Assembly (NCBI GenBank): GCA_919901555.1 | Contig: CAKKPG010000019.1 | Location: 1-61,158 of the forward strand | DNA from: Nitrospiria bacterium | GTDB taxonomy: Bacteria > Nitrospirota > UBA9217 | Direction: 5' to 3' | Length of the DNA stretch: 61,158 bases | Shown here: piece after piece, positions 23,631 through 34,565 of the stretch | Layout: every line of letters starts with the position of its first letter | Numbering within the stretch: the stretch's first letter is position 1 | Position numbers and translations under genes: made by a program | Notes under the pieces: model-generated | The model's input: the letters and a program-made list of their open reading frames with translations, nothing else | What the model was told of the DNA's origin: nothing | Databases searched by the model: none

Positions 23631-25127
23631 GTGGGACTGAGAATAAAAATAATCCTGCCCCTTCTGCTTTCGGGCCTCCTGATCGTTATGTATCTGTACG
23701 CGTTCTGGCTGCCCCGCCTGCTTGCGGATGCTGAAGACGCGTACAAGGGCGCGGTAATAAACCATCTCGACAGCGTGGCGGAAGGACTGGTCCCCCTGCT
23801 GCTGGGAAGGCAGCTTGATGCGGTCTACGGCAACCTTGACGCCCTCCTCAAGAAGAATGAGAGCTGGGCAAGCATCGAGCTGTTCGATCCAAAAGGCAGG
23901 CTTCTTTACCCTCTTGATGCGCTCACGTCTTCAAAGGGACACAATGCCGATGATGACAGGACATTTAAGCAGGACATCCGATATCTTGACACGAACCTCG
24001 GCAATCTGGTTGTGAACGTCTGCTTTACCAAAAGACTGGATGTGATCAAAAAAGAGTATGCAAGACTTCTCTACCTGTTTTTCATTGTTATGTTCTTCTT
24101 TTTTCTGACAACAGGCTTTATCCTTGAGCTCCTGGTGAGAAGGCCGATCAAGCATCTTGCCGATGCGTCCCAGCGGCTTGCGGAGGGGGATTTCGAGATG
24201 CATTTTCCCCGGGCCGGCAATGACGAAATAGGAACGCTCATGAAAAGCTTTGTCACGATGCGCGACGCCATCAGTTTGAACACTGGAAGACTTTCCAATG
24301 CGAATGAACAGCTGCGCCTTGAGGTCAATGAGCGGAAGCAGGCGGAAGAGGCCCTCAGGGAAAGCTCCGCCCAGCTCGAAGCCGTGAACAGAGAGCTGGA
24401 ATCCTTCGCCTACGTCGTCTCCCACGACCTGAAGGCGCCGCTCCGGGGCGTTGCATCGCTTTCAAACTGGCTTATGGCGGATTACGCGGACAAACTCGAT
24501 GACGAAGGCAGGCAATCATTGAGCCTGCTCGTAAGCAGGGTGACGAGGATGAACAACATGATCGACGGCATTCTGCACTATTCGAGGGTGGGGCGTATCA
24601 AAGAGGAATTGGTAGAAGTAGACCTCAAACCAATGCTCGATGAACTCATTGACATGCTCACGGTGCCGACGCATATAGAGATAAAGGTGGAGACGGAGAT
24701 GCCGACAATCCTATGCGAAAAAACGCGCATCTTTCAGGTCTTCCAGAACCTGCTGAGCAATGCAGTGAAGTATATGGACAAGCCGAAAGGGATGATCAGG
24801 ATCGGCTGCGTTGACGAGGGACGAGGGACGCAAGGCTTCCACACCTTTTACGTCGCCGACAACGGCCCCGGGATCGAGGCGCAGTATTTTGAAAAGATCT
24901 TCCAGATATTCCAGACACTGAAGCCGAGGGACGAATTGGAAAGCACCGGTGTGGGGCTTACGATCGCGAAGAAGATCGTTGAGCTGCAGGGAGGAAAGAT
25001 ATGGGTTGAATCAAAGCCCGGGGAAGGGAGCACGTTCTGGTTTACGATAGCTGAAAAACAGGTTGAGAAGGACAAAAATTCGCAATCTGAAAAATTTAAC
25101 GTGGTGGAAAGTGAAGGTGCCAAATGA
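23631..25127 (+). CDS. HAMP histidine kinase coupled to a PhnD-like protein
   Basis: A 498-residue inner-membrane kinase with a GTG start. TM1 is near residues 6-26. A periplasmic domain of about 120 residues follows (SIELFDPKGRLLYPL), then TM2 near 148-170, HAMP to about 225 and a coiled coil. HisKA has the His in YVVSHDLKAPLRGVA (about 264). HATPase carries [17 protein letters not shown] and STGVGLTIAKK. A short GACGAGGG word doublet (24817-24834) falls in the same ATPase loop that holds large repeats in other kinases. It is followed by its Rcp1-like receiver with a 4-nt overlap. Confidence 0.92.
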   Translation: MGLRIKIILPLLLSGLLIVMYLYAFWLPRLLADAEDAYKGAVINHLDSVAEGLVPLLLGRQLDAVYGNLDALLKKNESWASIELFDPKGRLLYPLDALTSSKGHNADDDRTFKQDIRYLDTNLGNLVVNVCFTKRLDVIKKEYARLLYLFFIVMFFFFLTTGFILELLVRRPIKHLADASQRLAEGDFEMHFPRAGNDEIGTLMKSFVTMRDAISLNTGRLSNANEQLRLEVNERKQAEEALRESSAQLEAVNRELESFAYVVSHDLKAPLRGVASLSNWLMADYADKLDDEGRQSLSLLVSRVTRMNNMIDGILHYSRVGRIKEELVEVDLKPMLDELIDMLTVPTHIEIKVETEMPTILCEKTRIFQVFQNLLSNAVKYMDKPKGMIRIGCVDEGRGTQGFHTFYVADNGPGIEAQYFEKIFQIFQTLKPRDELESTGVGLTIAKKIVELQGGKIWVESKPGEGSTFWFTIAEKQVEKDKNSQSEKFNVVESEGAK

Positions 25128-25537
25128 GAAATAAAAAACCAATACTCCTCGTCGAAGATGATGTCGTGGACCAGATGACCGTTAAAAGGGCATTTCATGA
25201 CCTGAATATCACAAACAGGCTGGATATCGCAGGCAACGGGGTGGAGGCCCTGGATCTTCTGTTGCATCCAGAGAACGAAAGGCCCTGCCTCATTCTTCTG
25301 GACCTGAATATGCCGAAGATGAACGGAATTGAATTCCTCGGGATCGTAAAACAGGATAAGCTATTAAAGATTATCCCCGTTGTTGTTTTGACGACCTCAA
25401 AAGAAGAGCGGGACAGGGTGGAGAGTTTCAAGCTGAGCGTTGCGGGGTATATTGTCAAGCCTGTTGATTATATGCAGTTTGTAGAAGCGGTCAGAACAAT
25501 TGATCTATACTGGACGTTCAGCGAACTGCCGGAGTAG
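25124..25537 (+). CDS. Rcp1-like response regulator
   Basis: A 137-residue receiver with LVEDDVVDQMTVKRAFHDL, the phospho-Asp in CLILLDLNMPKMNG, LTTSKEERD, YIVKPVDY and the C-terminal aromatic motif LYWTFSELP. It overlaps the kinase gene by 4 nt. It is a paralogue of the receiver at 17709 in the parallel module. It probably hands the signal to the REC-GAF-GGDEF protein or another effector downstream. Confidence 0.9.
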   Translation: MRNKKPILLVEDDVVDQMTVKRAFHDLNITNRLDIAGNGVEALDLLLHPENERPCLILLDLNMPKMNGIEFLGIVKQDKLLKIIPVVVLTTSKEERDRVESFKLSVAGYIVKPVDYMQFVEAVRTIDLYWTFSELPE

Positions 25538-25691
25538 GGTGCGGAAGGAAGGACGGGGAAATATGGACTCTACGGTAGTTCCATTTTGCAAGGCCGCAGG
25601 TGTCCGGTTATGTCGCACAGGCGGCGATCCGGCCGATTGGAAAAGAGCCCGGACAATCCAGGAATTGCGTAGATAAGGAGGTGGAGTAAAG

Positions 25692-27134
25692 ATGCCCGAC
25701 ATAAAGGTCCTGCACATCGAAGACGATAGAGTCGACCGGATGGCGTTTGAACGCCTCGTGAGGGAGGGCAATCTTCCCTGCGAATACGACGCGGCGCAGT
25801 CCGTGGCCGAGGCAAAAGACCGCCTGTGCGCGAACCGCTACGACGTGGTGCTGCTCGACTACCTGCTGGGCGACGGCACGGCTTTCGACATTCTGAAGCT
25901 GAAGATCAGCGCGCCCGTCATCATCGTCACGGGCAGCGGGAGCGAGGAAGTCGCCGCGCAGGCCCTGAAGGCGGGGGCCTTCGACTATCTCATCAAGGAC
26001 CCGGCCGGGAAATACCTCTCGATCCTTCCCCTTATTGTCGAGAAGGCGCACCGGCACTGGAAGGCCGAGCAGGCCCTGGTCGAGGCCACGGAGGCGGCTG
26101 AGAAATGGGGCAAGGAGATTGACCAGCGGAACCGTGAGATGTCAATGCTCGGCGAGATGAGCAGCTCGCTTCAGACCTGTTTCACCGTTGACAAGGCCTA
26201 CACCGTGATCGGCCGGTTCGTGCATCAGCTCTTCCCCTTCGCGTCCGGGGCGCTGTACCTGCTGAACGAAAAGCGGACCCACGCGCACGCGGTAGAGCGC
26301 TGGGGAGACCGGCCTCCCGGGGAAGAGGCGATCGCGCGCGACGACTGCGTGGCGATCCAGCGCGGCCGGATCCACGCGGTGGGGACCAAGCGGGCGGTCC
26401 TGTCCTGCCGCCACCTGGGACCGGAGCCGCCGGCCGGGTATCTCTGCGTGCCCATGATGGCGCACGGGGAGATCATGGGGTCGCTGCACCTCCGGAGCGA
26501 CATGCACACTCCCAACACGCCGTTCATCAGGCAGCAGTATCTCAAGGTGTCGAACCAGGGGCTGATCGTGGCGCTGTCGGAGCACATCGCCCTGGCCCTG
26601 TCGAACCGGACGCTGCACGTACAGGCGACCCACGACCCGCTCACCGGCCTGTATAACCGGCGGTACATGGTAGAGGCAATCGAACGGGAGCTCAACCGGG
26701 CCGACCGCCGCCCGACCCGCCTCGGGATCATCATGCTCGACATCGACAATTTCAAGAAGTTCAACGACTCCTTCGGCCACTGCGCCGGAGACATGGTGCT
26801 GCAGGAAATCGGCGCCTATCTCCAGGACGCGGTGCGCATGGGAGACGTCGCCTGCCGATACGGGGGCGAGGAGTTCCTGCTTATGCTCTATGACGCCACC
26901 GTAGAAAATTCCGTCATGCGCGCCGAGGTCATTCGCAACGGGATCAGGAGCCTCCGCCCGAAGCACAACGGGAACCTGCTCGGCGATGTGACCGTCTCGG
27001 CAGGCGTGGCGGCCTTCCCCGAGCACGGCTTGTCGTCCAACGAGTTGATCGGGGCCGTGGACAAGGCCATGTACCGGGCCAAGGAAGAAGGAAGGGACCG
27101 GGTGGCGGTTTATGATTCGGCGCTTGCCCCGTAA
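25692..27134 (+). CDS. REC-GAF-GGDEF diguanylate cyclase
   Basis: A 480-residue cytoplasmic enzyme making c-di-GMP from two GTP. The receiver (1-120) has VLHIEDDRVDRMAF and VVLLDYLLGDG. GAF spans about 155-300. GGDEF (about 315-475) shows an intact active site, YGGEEFLLML. The inhibitory I-site RMGD lies five residues before it, so product inhibition is expected. The start follows AAGGAGGTGGAGTAAAG. Phosphorylation of the receiver by a neighbouring kinase would control activity. The opposing HD-GYP enzyme is encoded 1.5 kb downstream. Confidence 0.93.
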   Translation: MPDIKVLHIEDDRVDRMAFERLVREGNLPCEYDAAQSVAEAKDRLCANRYDVVLLDYLLGDGTAFDILKLKISAPVIIVTGSGSEEVAAQALKAGAFDYLIKDPAGKYLSILPLIVEKAHRHWKAEQALVEATEAAEKWGKEIDQRNREMSMLGEMSSSLQTCFTVDKAYTVIGRFVHQLFPFASGALYLLNEKRTHAHAVERWGDRPPGEEAIARDDCVAIQRGRIHAVGTKRAVLSCRHLGPEPPAGYLCVPMMAHGEIMGSLHLRSDMHTPNTPFIRQQYLKVSNQGLIVALSEHIALALSNRTLHVQATHDPLTGLYNRRYMVEAIERELNRADRRPTRLGIIMLDIDNFKKFNDSFGHCAGDMVLQEIGAYLQDAVRMGDVACRYGGEEFLLMLYDATVENSVMRAEVIRNGIRSLRPKHNGNLLGDVTVSAGVAAFPEHGLSSNELIGAVDKAMYRAKEEGRDRVAVYDSALAP

Positions 27135-27140
27135 GAAGTC

Positions 27141-27189
27141 GCGGGCGGGATCGCCCGCCCCGATTTAGAGGCATTCGCCTCTAACGGGG
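27141..27189. repeat. Two stacked hairpins after the GGDEF gene
   Basis: GCGGGCG/CGCCCGC with a GGAT loop (27141-27158), then TTAGAGGC/GCCTCTAA with an ATTC loop (27165-27184) enclosed by CCCCG...CGGGG. It may act as a weak terminator or mRNA 3' end. No T-run follows. Confidence 0.6.
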
Positions 27190-27194
27190 TGAAG

Positions 27195-27290
27195 AGTTCG
27201 GAGTTCAGCGTGCGGAGTAAAAACAATTATAAGTCAAGCATCCTGCTTGACCTGACCCCCTTAATCCCCCCTTGGCAAGGGGGGTGGGAG
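27195..27290. repeat. Mixed repeat cluster
   Basis: AGTTCGGAGTTC words, an A-rich spacer (AGTAAAAACAATTA), a GTCAAGCA/TGCTTGAC hairpin (27233-27251; copy at 13373) and a CCCCCCTTGGCAAGGGGGG palindrome (27267-27287). Three repeat types are joined head to tail in the spacer. Confidence 0.75.
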
Positions 27291-27325
27291 TAGAAAAGGG
27301 AAGTGTCAACAAGGAGTGAAAGAGC

Positions 27326-28672
27326 ATGGAGCGGAGCGACATGAAAACCAACATCAGGGTCCTGCTGGTCGAAGACGACAGCATTGATCAGACGGCGTTT
27401 AAGCGTTTCGTGGCCGGACAGCGTTTGCCCTATGACCTGTCCGTCGCCGGCTCCGTTGCCGAAGCGACGGCGGCGCTCGGCGCGGCGAAATTCGACATTA
27501 TCATCGCCGATTTTTCGCTCGGCGACGGGACGGCGCTTGATATTCTCGCGCAGGCGAAAGACACGCCGGTGGTGGTCGTCACCGGCACCGGCACCGAGGC
27601 GACCGCGGTCAATGCCCTGAAAGCGGGGGCCTACGATTACCTGATCAAGGACCATGACCGTTATTATCTCAATATCCTGCCCATAACGGTCGAAAACGCG
27701 ATCAGGCGGTTCAAGGCGGAGGAGGCAAGCAAGAGGTTCTACGCGGAACTCGAGACGAAGGTAAAAGAACGGACGCGGGAGCTTGCCGGGGCCAACCGGC
27801 TTCTTCAGGAGGCGCTCGTAATGGCCGAGGCGGGCCTCAGGGCGCGGGGAGCATTTCTGGCCAATATCTCGCACGAGCTGACAACGCCGCTCAATTCCGT
27901 AATCGGGTTCTCGCAGCTCCTGCTCGACGGCCTCGGCGGCCCGATGAACGAACAGCAGAAAAACTATGCGGCATCGATCCTGCAAGGCGGAAACCGGCTC
28001 CATGAGACCCTCAAGGAGATCGTCCAGTTCGCCGGGCTGGAATCGGGTGAGATGAAGCTCCATACGGACCGGTTCCTTCTCAAGGACTTCCTGAAGTCCT
28101 CGCTCCTGGCGCTCAACGAGAAGGCGGCCGTGCAGGGCGTCGCTCTTTCGCTGGAGCTCGGATTGCCGCCGGAGACCGAGCTCGAGGCGGACCGCGCCAA
28201 ACTCCAGCAGGCATTATTCAATCTCCTCGACAACGCCGTCAAGTTCACACCGGCAGGGGGGAGCGTGCGGGTCAGCGCGCGCTTAATTCGGAATGAAGAC
28301 GAAAAAACAATTCCGCATTCCGCATGCGGCATTCCGCATTTGGAGATTTCCGTGACTGACACCGGCATCGGGATCAAAGAGGAGGATATACCGAGACTCT
28401 TCCAGCCGTTCCAGCAGCTCGAATCGCCCTATACCAAGAAATACAAAGGGACCGGGCTCGGACTGATGCTGGCGAGAAAGATCGTTGAGCTCCACGGCGG
28501 AAGGATATGGGCCGAGAGCGAATTCGGCAAGGGGAGCAGGTTTGTGTTTGCGATACCGGTGGAACGAACGGCAGCGAAGGAAGATGCGGAAGGCCTGGGG
28601 GATGAGGGGGCTTTGCGGAAAGGAGAAACAGACCATGATCACGTCCAAACCAGGAATTCTCTGCGTCGATGA
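27326..28672 (+). CDS. REC-histidine kinase
   Basis: A 448-residue soluble kinase. The receiver (about 5-125) has LLVEDDSIDQTAF and IIADFSLGDG. A short coiled coil leads to HisKA with the His in NISHELTTPLNSVIG (about 182). HATPase has FNLLDNAVKF, DTGIGIKE and GTGLGLML. An in-frame palindromic repeat encodes about 19 residues (319-338) in the ATPase domain. The ATG at 27326 follows AAGGAGTGAAAGAGC. The C-terminal tail overlaps the next gene by 38 nt, so the last residues are probably not conserved. Confidence 0.9.
   Translation: MERSDMKTNIRVLLVEDDSIDQTAFKRFVAGQRLPYDLSVAGSVAEATAALGAAKFDIIIADFSLGDGTALDILAQAKDTPVVVVTGTGTEATAVNALKAGAYDYLIKDHDRYYLNILPITVENAIRRFKAEEASKRFYAELETKVKERTRELAGANRLLQEALVMAEAGLRARGAFLANISHELTTPLNSVIGFSQLLLDGLGGPMNEQQKNYAASILQGGNRLHETLKEIVQFAGLESGEMKLHTDRFLLKDFLKSSLLALNEKAAVQGVALSLELGLPPETELEADRAKLQQALFNLLDNAVKFTPAGGSVRVSARLIRNEDEKTIPHSACGIPHLEISVTDTGIGIKEEDIPRLFQPFQQLESPYTKKYKGTGLGLMLARKIVELHGGRIWAESEFGKGSRFVFAIPVERTAAKEDAEGLGDEGALRKGETDHDHVQTRNSLRR
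28283..28340. repeat. Word-type quasi-palindrome inserted in frame in a kinase
   Basis: TTAATTCGGAATG, then the A-rich spacer GAAGACGAAAAAACA, then ATTCCGCATTCCGCATG and a further CGGCATTCCGCATT. It has the same site, orientation and flanks as the element at 10638, but the number of words on each side differs. Confidence 0.85.
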
Positions 28673-30155
28673 TGAGCCTTCGAATCTGAAGATCCTTGAG
28701 GCCATCCTTACTCCGCGCGGGTACGAGGTGCTGCCGGCGGAAAGCGGCACGGAAGCGCTCGAAATCATCAACAAGCAGAAGGTGGACATCGTGCTCCTTG
28801 ACGTGATGATGCCGGGAGTGAGCGGATATGACGTTTGTAAGCGCGTCAAGGAAGATGAACGATGCCGGAACATCCCCGTCGTGATGGTGACGGCATTGAC
28901 GTCGAAGGAGGAGCGCATCAAGGGCATTGAGGCCGGGGCCGAGGACTTCATCAGCAAGCCCTTCGACCACACGGAGCTCCTGACGCGGATCAAGATGCTG
29001 CTCAAGATGAAGGACCTCCGTGACAGCCTCGATTCCGCCTATGCCAAAATCACGGCCCTGTCCGGTTTCGGAGCAAGGATGGCGATGTCGTTCGACCCGC
29101 TGAATTTCAATTTTATCTCCTCCTTTGACAATATCGTCAACCACATCATCCGGAAGACGTCCGAGATGTCGGACAAGCCCCAGATCGTTGTCGTCGGTTT
29201 TATAGACGAAAACAATAACTGGCAATGGTATCAATTTGAATCGATCTCCTCCAATCTAAAGCGAACATGGTTGAAGCTTGACATTCACAACGATCTTGGA
29301 GTGATAAATGGGGACAACAGGGTTTGCCACTACAATGAAGCGGATCTTGAGGGATCAAATATCCGGGCGTTCACGCAGACGATGGCGTCCCGGGCGATCA
29401 AGGTGTCGAATGTGGCAGGATTTGTGAGCAATGTGTTTTGCGTCCTGGCGCTGAATCATAATAAAGTAGTTTCCCGATATGACGCGGAAGTGCTGAACAG
29501 CATCGCCGTGCAGAGCCTTTTTTTTAAATCCCTCTCCTCCCAGGTCAAAGAAACGGAGAATGCCTTTGATTATCTCGTCCATGCCATGGCGCGGGCGGCG
29601 GAGGCGAACGACGAGGACACGGGAAACCACATCCTGAGGGTCGGCGAGTATTGCGCAATCGTGGCGAAAGAGATCGGCATGTCGGAGAAGTTCACCGGGA
29701 TCATCCGCATTCAGGCCACGCTGCACGATGTGGGGAAGATCCACGTACATCCGGACATCCTGAAAAAGCCGGGGAAATTCACGCCCGAAGAGTACGAGAA
29801 CATGAAAAAGCACACGATCTACGGCGCGAAAATTCTCGGAGACCATGTCCGGCTGACCCTGGCGAGAAAAGCGTGTCTCTCGCACCACGAGCGGTGGGAT
29901 GGGGGCGGTTATCCGCACGCCTTAAAGGGTGAGCAGATATCTGTCGAAGGCAGGATCCTGAACATCGCGGACCAGTATGATGCCTTGCGAAATGCCCGCG
30001 TATACAAGCCCGCCTTTGATCACCAAAAGACATACGGCATAATCACCGAAGGCGACGGCAGGACCATGCCGCACCATTTCGACCCGCAGGTGCTCAGGGC
30101 GTTCAAGGAGACGGCTTCGCAATTCGAGGAAGTGTATGAGAGGATGAAGGGGTAA
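28635..30155 (+). CDS. REC-HD-GYP c-di-GMP phosphodiesterase
   Basis: A 506-residue cytoplasmic protein. GGAAAGGAGAAACAGACC sets the ATG at 28635. The receiver (about 5-125) has LCVDDEPSNLKIL, IVLLDVMMPGVSG and FISKPFD. A middle region (about 140-330) is GAF-like but not clearly assigned. The HD-GYP domain (about 345-500) has HDVGKIHVH and HHERWDGGGYPH, the metal-binding and GYP signatures, so c-di-GMP hydrolysis is expected. It opposes the GGDEF protein encoded upstream. It is translated from within the end of the preceding kinase gene. Confidence 0.94.
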   Translation: MITSKPGILCVDDEPSNLKILEAILTPRGYEVLPAESGTEALEIINKQKVDIVLLDVMMPGVSGYDVCKRVKEDERCRNIPVVMVTALTSKEERIKGIEAGAEDFISKPFDHTELLTRIKMLLKMKDLRDSLDSAYAKITALSGFGARMAMSFDPLNFNFISSFDNIVNHIIRKTSEMSDKPQIVVVGFIDENNNWQWYQFESISSNLKRTWLKLDIHNDLGVINGDNRVCHYNEADLEGSNIRAFTQTMASRAIKVSNVAGFVSNVFCVLALNHNKVVSRYDAEVLNSIAVQSLFFKSLSSQVKETENAFDYLVHAMARAAEANDEDTGNHILRVGEYCAIVAKEIGMSEKFTGIIRIQATLHDVGKIHVHPDILKKPGKFTPEEYENMKKHTIYGAKILGDHVRLTLARKACLSHHERWDGGGYPHALKGEQISVEGRILNIADQYDALRNARVYKPAFDHQKTYGIITEGDGRTMPHHFDPQVLRAFKETASQFEEVYERMKG

Positions 30156-30252
30156 GTTAAGACGGAAAACAGCAACAAAGATCGTGGTCATTCACGGTGG
30201 ATGCTTTTGGGGACTCACCGGCGTCCGTGAGACCCAGAAGGAGATCATTGAG

Positions 30253-31857
30253 ATGAACAGGCGCAAAACGGCGGAAGACCTGCTGCGGGAGAGTGAACAA
30301 CGTTATCGCCGCCTCCTCGATTCGGTGACGGATTACATCTATACCGTCCGCCTCGAAAACGGCACGGCCGCGGCCACGTTCCACGGCGACGCGTGCCTTG
30401 CGGTGACGGGATACAAGCCGGAGGATTACGCCGCTGATCCGCTCCTGTGGTACCGGATGGTGTTTGAAGACGACAGGAAGGCCGTCCAGGACCGGATCAC
30501 CGCGGTGCTGCGGGGAGAAACACCGCCTCAGATCGAGCATCGTATCGTCCACCGGAATGGAAGCATACGTTGGGTGCGGAATGCCGTGGTCCCCCGCCAC
30601 GACGAACAGGGACGCCTCATCGGCTATGACGGGCTTGTCAAGGACATCACCCACCGGAGAAAGGTCGAGGAGCAGCTCCAGCATGCCCAGAAAATGGAGG
30701 CGATCGGCCAGCTCGCCGGAGGGATCGCCCACGACTTCAACAACATTCTGACCGCCATGATCGGTTACGGCAGCGTCATGAAGATGGACATGAAGGACGG
30801 CGATCCTCAGGGAGAGCATATCGACCATATCCTCGCCCTGGCGGACCGGGCCGCGGAGCTTACGCAGCGACTACTTCTCTTCAGCCGAAAGCAGGCGGGC
30901 AACTTGAAGCCGCTCGACTTGAACAAGGCCGTCGGAAAAGCGAAAAAGCTTCTGAAGAGCCTTATCGGCGAGGATATCGATTTCCAGCTCATGTCGTGTC
31001 CGGCATCGACCGCAGGGGCGGCGGCCGGGCCGGAAAATCTGATCGTGCGGGCGGATACCGCTCAACTGGAGCAGGTTTTGATGAACCTCGCGGCCAATGC
31101 CCGGGACGCCATGCCGGGCGGGGGCCGGTTGATCATCGAGACCGGCCTCTATGAAATGGACGACGATTTCGTGCGCGCGCACGGCTACGGCACGCCGGGG
31201 CGATACGCGTTTATGGGCGTTACGGACACCGGGACCGGCATGGATGAAAACACGCAGAAGAGGGTCTTCGAGCCTTTCTTCACGACCAAGGAGGTCGGCA
31301 AGGGAACGGGCCTCGGACTTTCCGTGGTGTACGGCATCGTGAAGCAGCACAACGGCTACATCACCGTGTCCAGCGAGCCGGGAAAGGGGGCCGCATTCAG
31401 GGTGTATCTGCCGATCATTCACGGAGAAGCGGAGAGGGAAAAGACGGCGGAAACCCCGGTCCCGCAGAGGGGAAGGGAGACCGTGCTCCTGGCCGAGGAC
31501 GACGCCGACGTCCGGCGATTCATGAAATCGGTGCTCGATAAATTCGGCTATCGAGTCATCACGGCGACCGACGGGAAGGAAGCGGTGCACAAATACAGGA
31601 AGCACAGGGGCCGGGTGGAGCTTCTTCTGTTCGACCTCGTCATGCCGAGAAAGACCGGGAAAAAAGCCTATGAGGAGATCAGGAAGATGACGCCGGACAT
31701 AAAAGTGCTGTTTTCGAGCGGCTACGCCCCCGATATCATCAGGCAGAGGGCGCTGCTCGACGATAACATGCCCGTGGCCTACAAGCCTATCTCACCGACG
31801 GACCTTCTGGCAAAGGTGAGAGACGTGCTGGATAAAGGGAAGGCGTCGCAGGGTTGA
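30253..31857 (+). CDS. PAS hybrid histidine kinase with C-terminal receiver
   Basis: A 534-residue soluble kinase. AAGGAGATCATTGAG sets the ATG at 30253. PAS (about 15-130, [12 protein letters not shown] to [11 protein letters not shown]) is a close paralogue of the PAS in the 18271 kinase. HisKA is of the [12 protein letters not shown] type (NtrB-like/cell-cycle subfamily). HATPase carries [18 protein letters not shown] and [12 protein letters not shown], with a C-terminal receiver (about 420-534, [14 protein letters not shown] and [12 protein letters not shown]). This type usually autophosphorylates and then passes phosphate through its own receiver. It is the last gene of the sensory island. 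Confidence 0.92.
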   Translation: MNRRKTAEDLLRESEQRYRRLLDSVTDYIYTVRLENGTAAATFHGDACLAVTGYKPEDYAADPLLWYRMVFEDDRKAVQDRITAVLRGETPPQIEHRIVHRNGSIRWVRNAVVPRHDEQGRLIGYDGLVKDITHRRKVEEQLQHAQKMEAIGQLAGGIAHDFNNILTAMIGYGSVMKMDMKDGDPQGEHIDHILALADRAAELTQRLLLFSRKQAGNLKPLDLNKAVGKAKKLLKSLIGEDIDFQLMSCPASTAGAAAGPENLIVRADTAQLEQVLMNLAANARDAMPGGGRLIIETGLYEMDDDFVRAHGYGTPGRYAFMGVTDTGTGMDENTQKRVFEPFFTTKEVGKGTGLGLSVVYGIVKQHNGYITVSSEPGKGAAFRVYLPIIHGEAEREKTAETPVPQRGRETVLLAEDDADVRRFMKSVLDKFGYRVITATDGKEAVHKYRKHRGRVELLLFDLVMPRKTGKKAYEEIRKMTPDIKVLFSSGYAPDIIRQRALLDDNMPVAYKPISPTDLLAKVRDVLDKGKASQG

Positions 31858-32019
31858 CCATACCGGTCTCGTTTGATACCATTTAAGCAATGGCTGAATG
31901 CAACTGCTCAGGTCGGCTTATTGGACCGCAGGCGGCTTCGTCGCACACGGTTAAAGGCAAATACTCGGCAACGAACAGCCCCGGCAGCGCCGCCTTCCGC
32001 TTCGCGCCGTGAAAATATA

Positions 32020-32049
32020 TTGACAATAAAACAGGCCCTGTGCTATAAA
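32020..32049 (+). promoter_or_regulatory. Promoter of the DUF1015 gene
   Basis: Perfect -35 TTGACA (32020-32025), 18-bp spacer, -10 TATAAA (32044-32049). The start near 32056 leaves a 36-nt leader to the ATG at 32092. Confidence 0.8.
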
Positions 32050-32091
32050 AGAAAGTCTTTCGAGGCATATTTTCATCCAGGAACGGCAGGA

Positions 32092-33417
32092 ATGGCGACC
32101 ATAACCCCTTTCCGGGGAATCGTATACAATCAGGCAAAAGCAGGCGGCATCGGCAGTCTCGTCTGCCCTCCCTACGACATCATATCGCCCCAGCAGCAGC
32201 AGGCGCTGTACCGCAAAAGCCCGTTTAACGTCGTACGGCTTGAATTCGGTCTGGAGGGCCCCGGCGACAGGGAGGGAGACAATCGTTATACCCGCGCTGC
32301 CGCCCTTCTGGACGAGTGGTTCAAGTCGGGCATTCTGTGCCCGAGCAGGGACCCGGCCCTTTATGTCTATGAGCTGGAATACACCGAAGGGAAAAGGCCC
32401 AAAAAACTCCGCGGCTTCATCTGCCTGGTCAACATAGAGGATTACGACTCGGGCATTGTCAAGCCTCACGAGACAACGCTCTCGGGGCCCAAGACGGACC
32501 GCCTGAACCTCCTGCGCGCCTGCAAGGCGAGCTTCAGCCAGATCTTTTCGCTCTTTTCCGACCCCCAGGGGAAGGTCTCGGGCATCCTCGGTCAGATCAC
32601 CCGCCAGCCCGAGATGGAAGTAAAGAACAGCGACAACGTGCTGCACCGCGTCTGGTCGCTGACCGACAAGGGTGATATCGAGGTCATTGTCCGGGAAATG
32701 GCGGACAAGCCGTTTTTCATCGCCGACGGCCATCACCGCTATGACACGGCCCTCAATTACCGGAATGAACGGCGCAGCGCCGCCGGCCCGTTCACCGGGG
32801 AGGAGCCGTACAACTATGTTGCCATGTACCTGGCGCGGCTGGAGGACCCCGGGCTCACCATCCTGCCGGCGCACCGGGCCCTCTGCAACCTGAGCGGGTT
32901 TCAACCCCGGCGGTTCGAAGAGGCCCTCAACAAGTACTTCGATATCGAGCGCATCGACTTCAATGATCGGTCGGAGTCGGCGGACCGCAGGACCCTTCTG
33001 GACACCATGGCACACCGCGCTGATCACGCCCATGTCTTCGGCATGAGGGTCAGGGGGGAAAGCAGTTACTATCTCCTGACCCTGAGGAGCGAGGCCGACA
33101 TGGATGCGCTGGTCCCGGACAGGTCCCCGGCATACCGCAGGCTTGACGTCTCGATCCTGCACCACCTGGTCATCGACACGCTGCTGGGGATCAAAATGGA
33201 GACACACGAGCTCGGCCTGAACATCGAATATATCAAAGACGCCGGCGAGGCGGTGGAGAAAATCCGGGACGGAACGGCCGACATCATTTTTTTCATGAAC
33301 CCCACGAAGGTGCAGGAAGTGAAGGACGTTGCAGCGGCGGGAGAGCGCATGCCCCAGAAGGCCACGTACTTTTATCCCAAGCTTCTGACCGGGCTGGTGG
33401 TGCATAAGATCGAGTAA
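32092..33417 (+). CDS. DUF1015 family protein
   Basis: A 441-residue cytoplasmic protein of the DUF1015 family. The typical N-terminus is present (ITPFRGIVYNQ then CPPYDIISPQQQQALYRKSP), with FIADGHHRYDTALNYRNER in the middle and TADIIFFMNPTKV near the end. The GHHRYDTA motif resembles ParB-like nuclease/CTPase folds, and some relatives are linked to serine kinase (SbnI-like) activity; the precise reaction here is unknown. The frame is open further upstream, but homology and the promoter place the start at 32092. It precedes the glycolytic cluster, as often seen in related genomes. Confidence 0.9.
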   Translation: MATITPFRGIVYNQAKAGGIGSLVCPPYDIISPQQQQALYRKSPFNVVRLEFGLEGPGDREGDNRYTRAAALLDEWFKSGILCPSRDPALYVYELEYTEGKRPKKLRGFICLVNIEDYDSGIVKPHETTLSGPKTDRLNLLRACKASFSQIFSLFSDPQGKVSGILGQITRQPEMEVKNSDNVLHRVWSLTDKGDIEVIVREMADKPFFIADGHHRYDTALNYRNERRSAAGPFTGEEPYNYVAMYLARLEDPGLTILPAHRALCNLSGFQPRRFEEALNKYFDIERIDFNDRSESADRRTLLDTMAHRADHAHVFGMRVRGESSYYLLTLRSEADMDALVPDRSPAYRRLDVSILHHLVIDTLLGIKMETHELGLNIEYIKDAGEAVEKIRDGTADIIFFMNPTKVQEVKDVAAAGERMPQKATYFYPKLLTGLVVHKIE

Positions 33418-33419
33418 AG

Positions 33420-34556
<1,137 letters not shown>

Positions 34557-34565
34557 GGGAGTATT

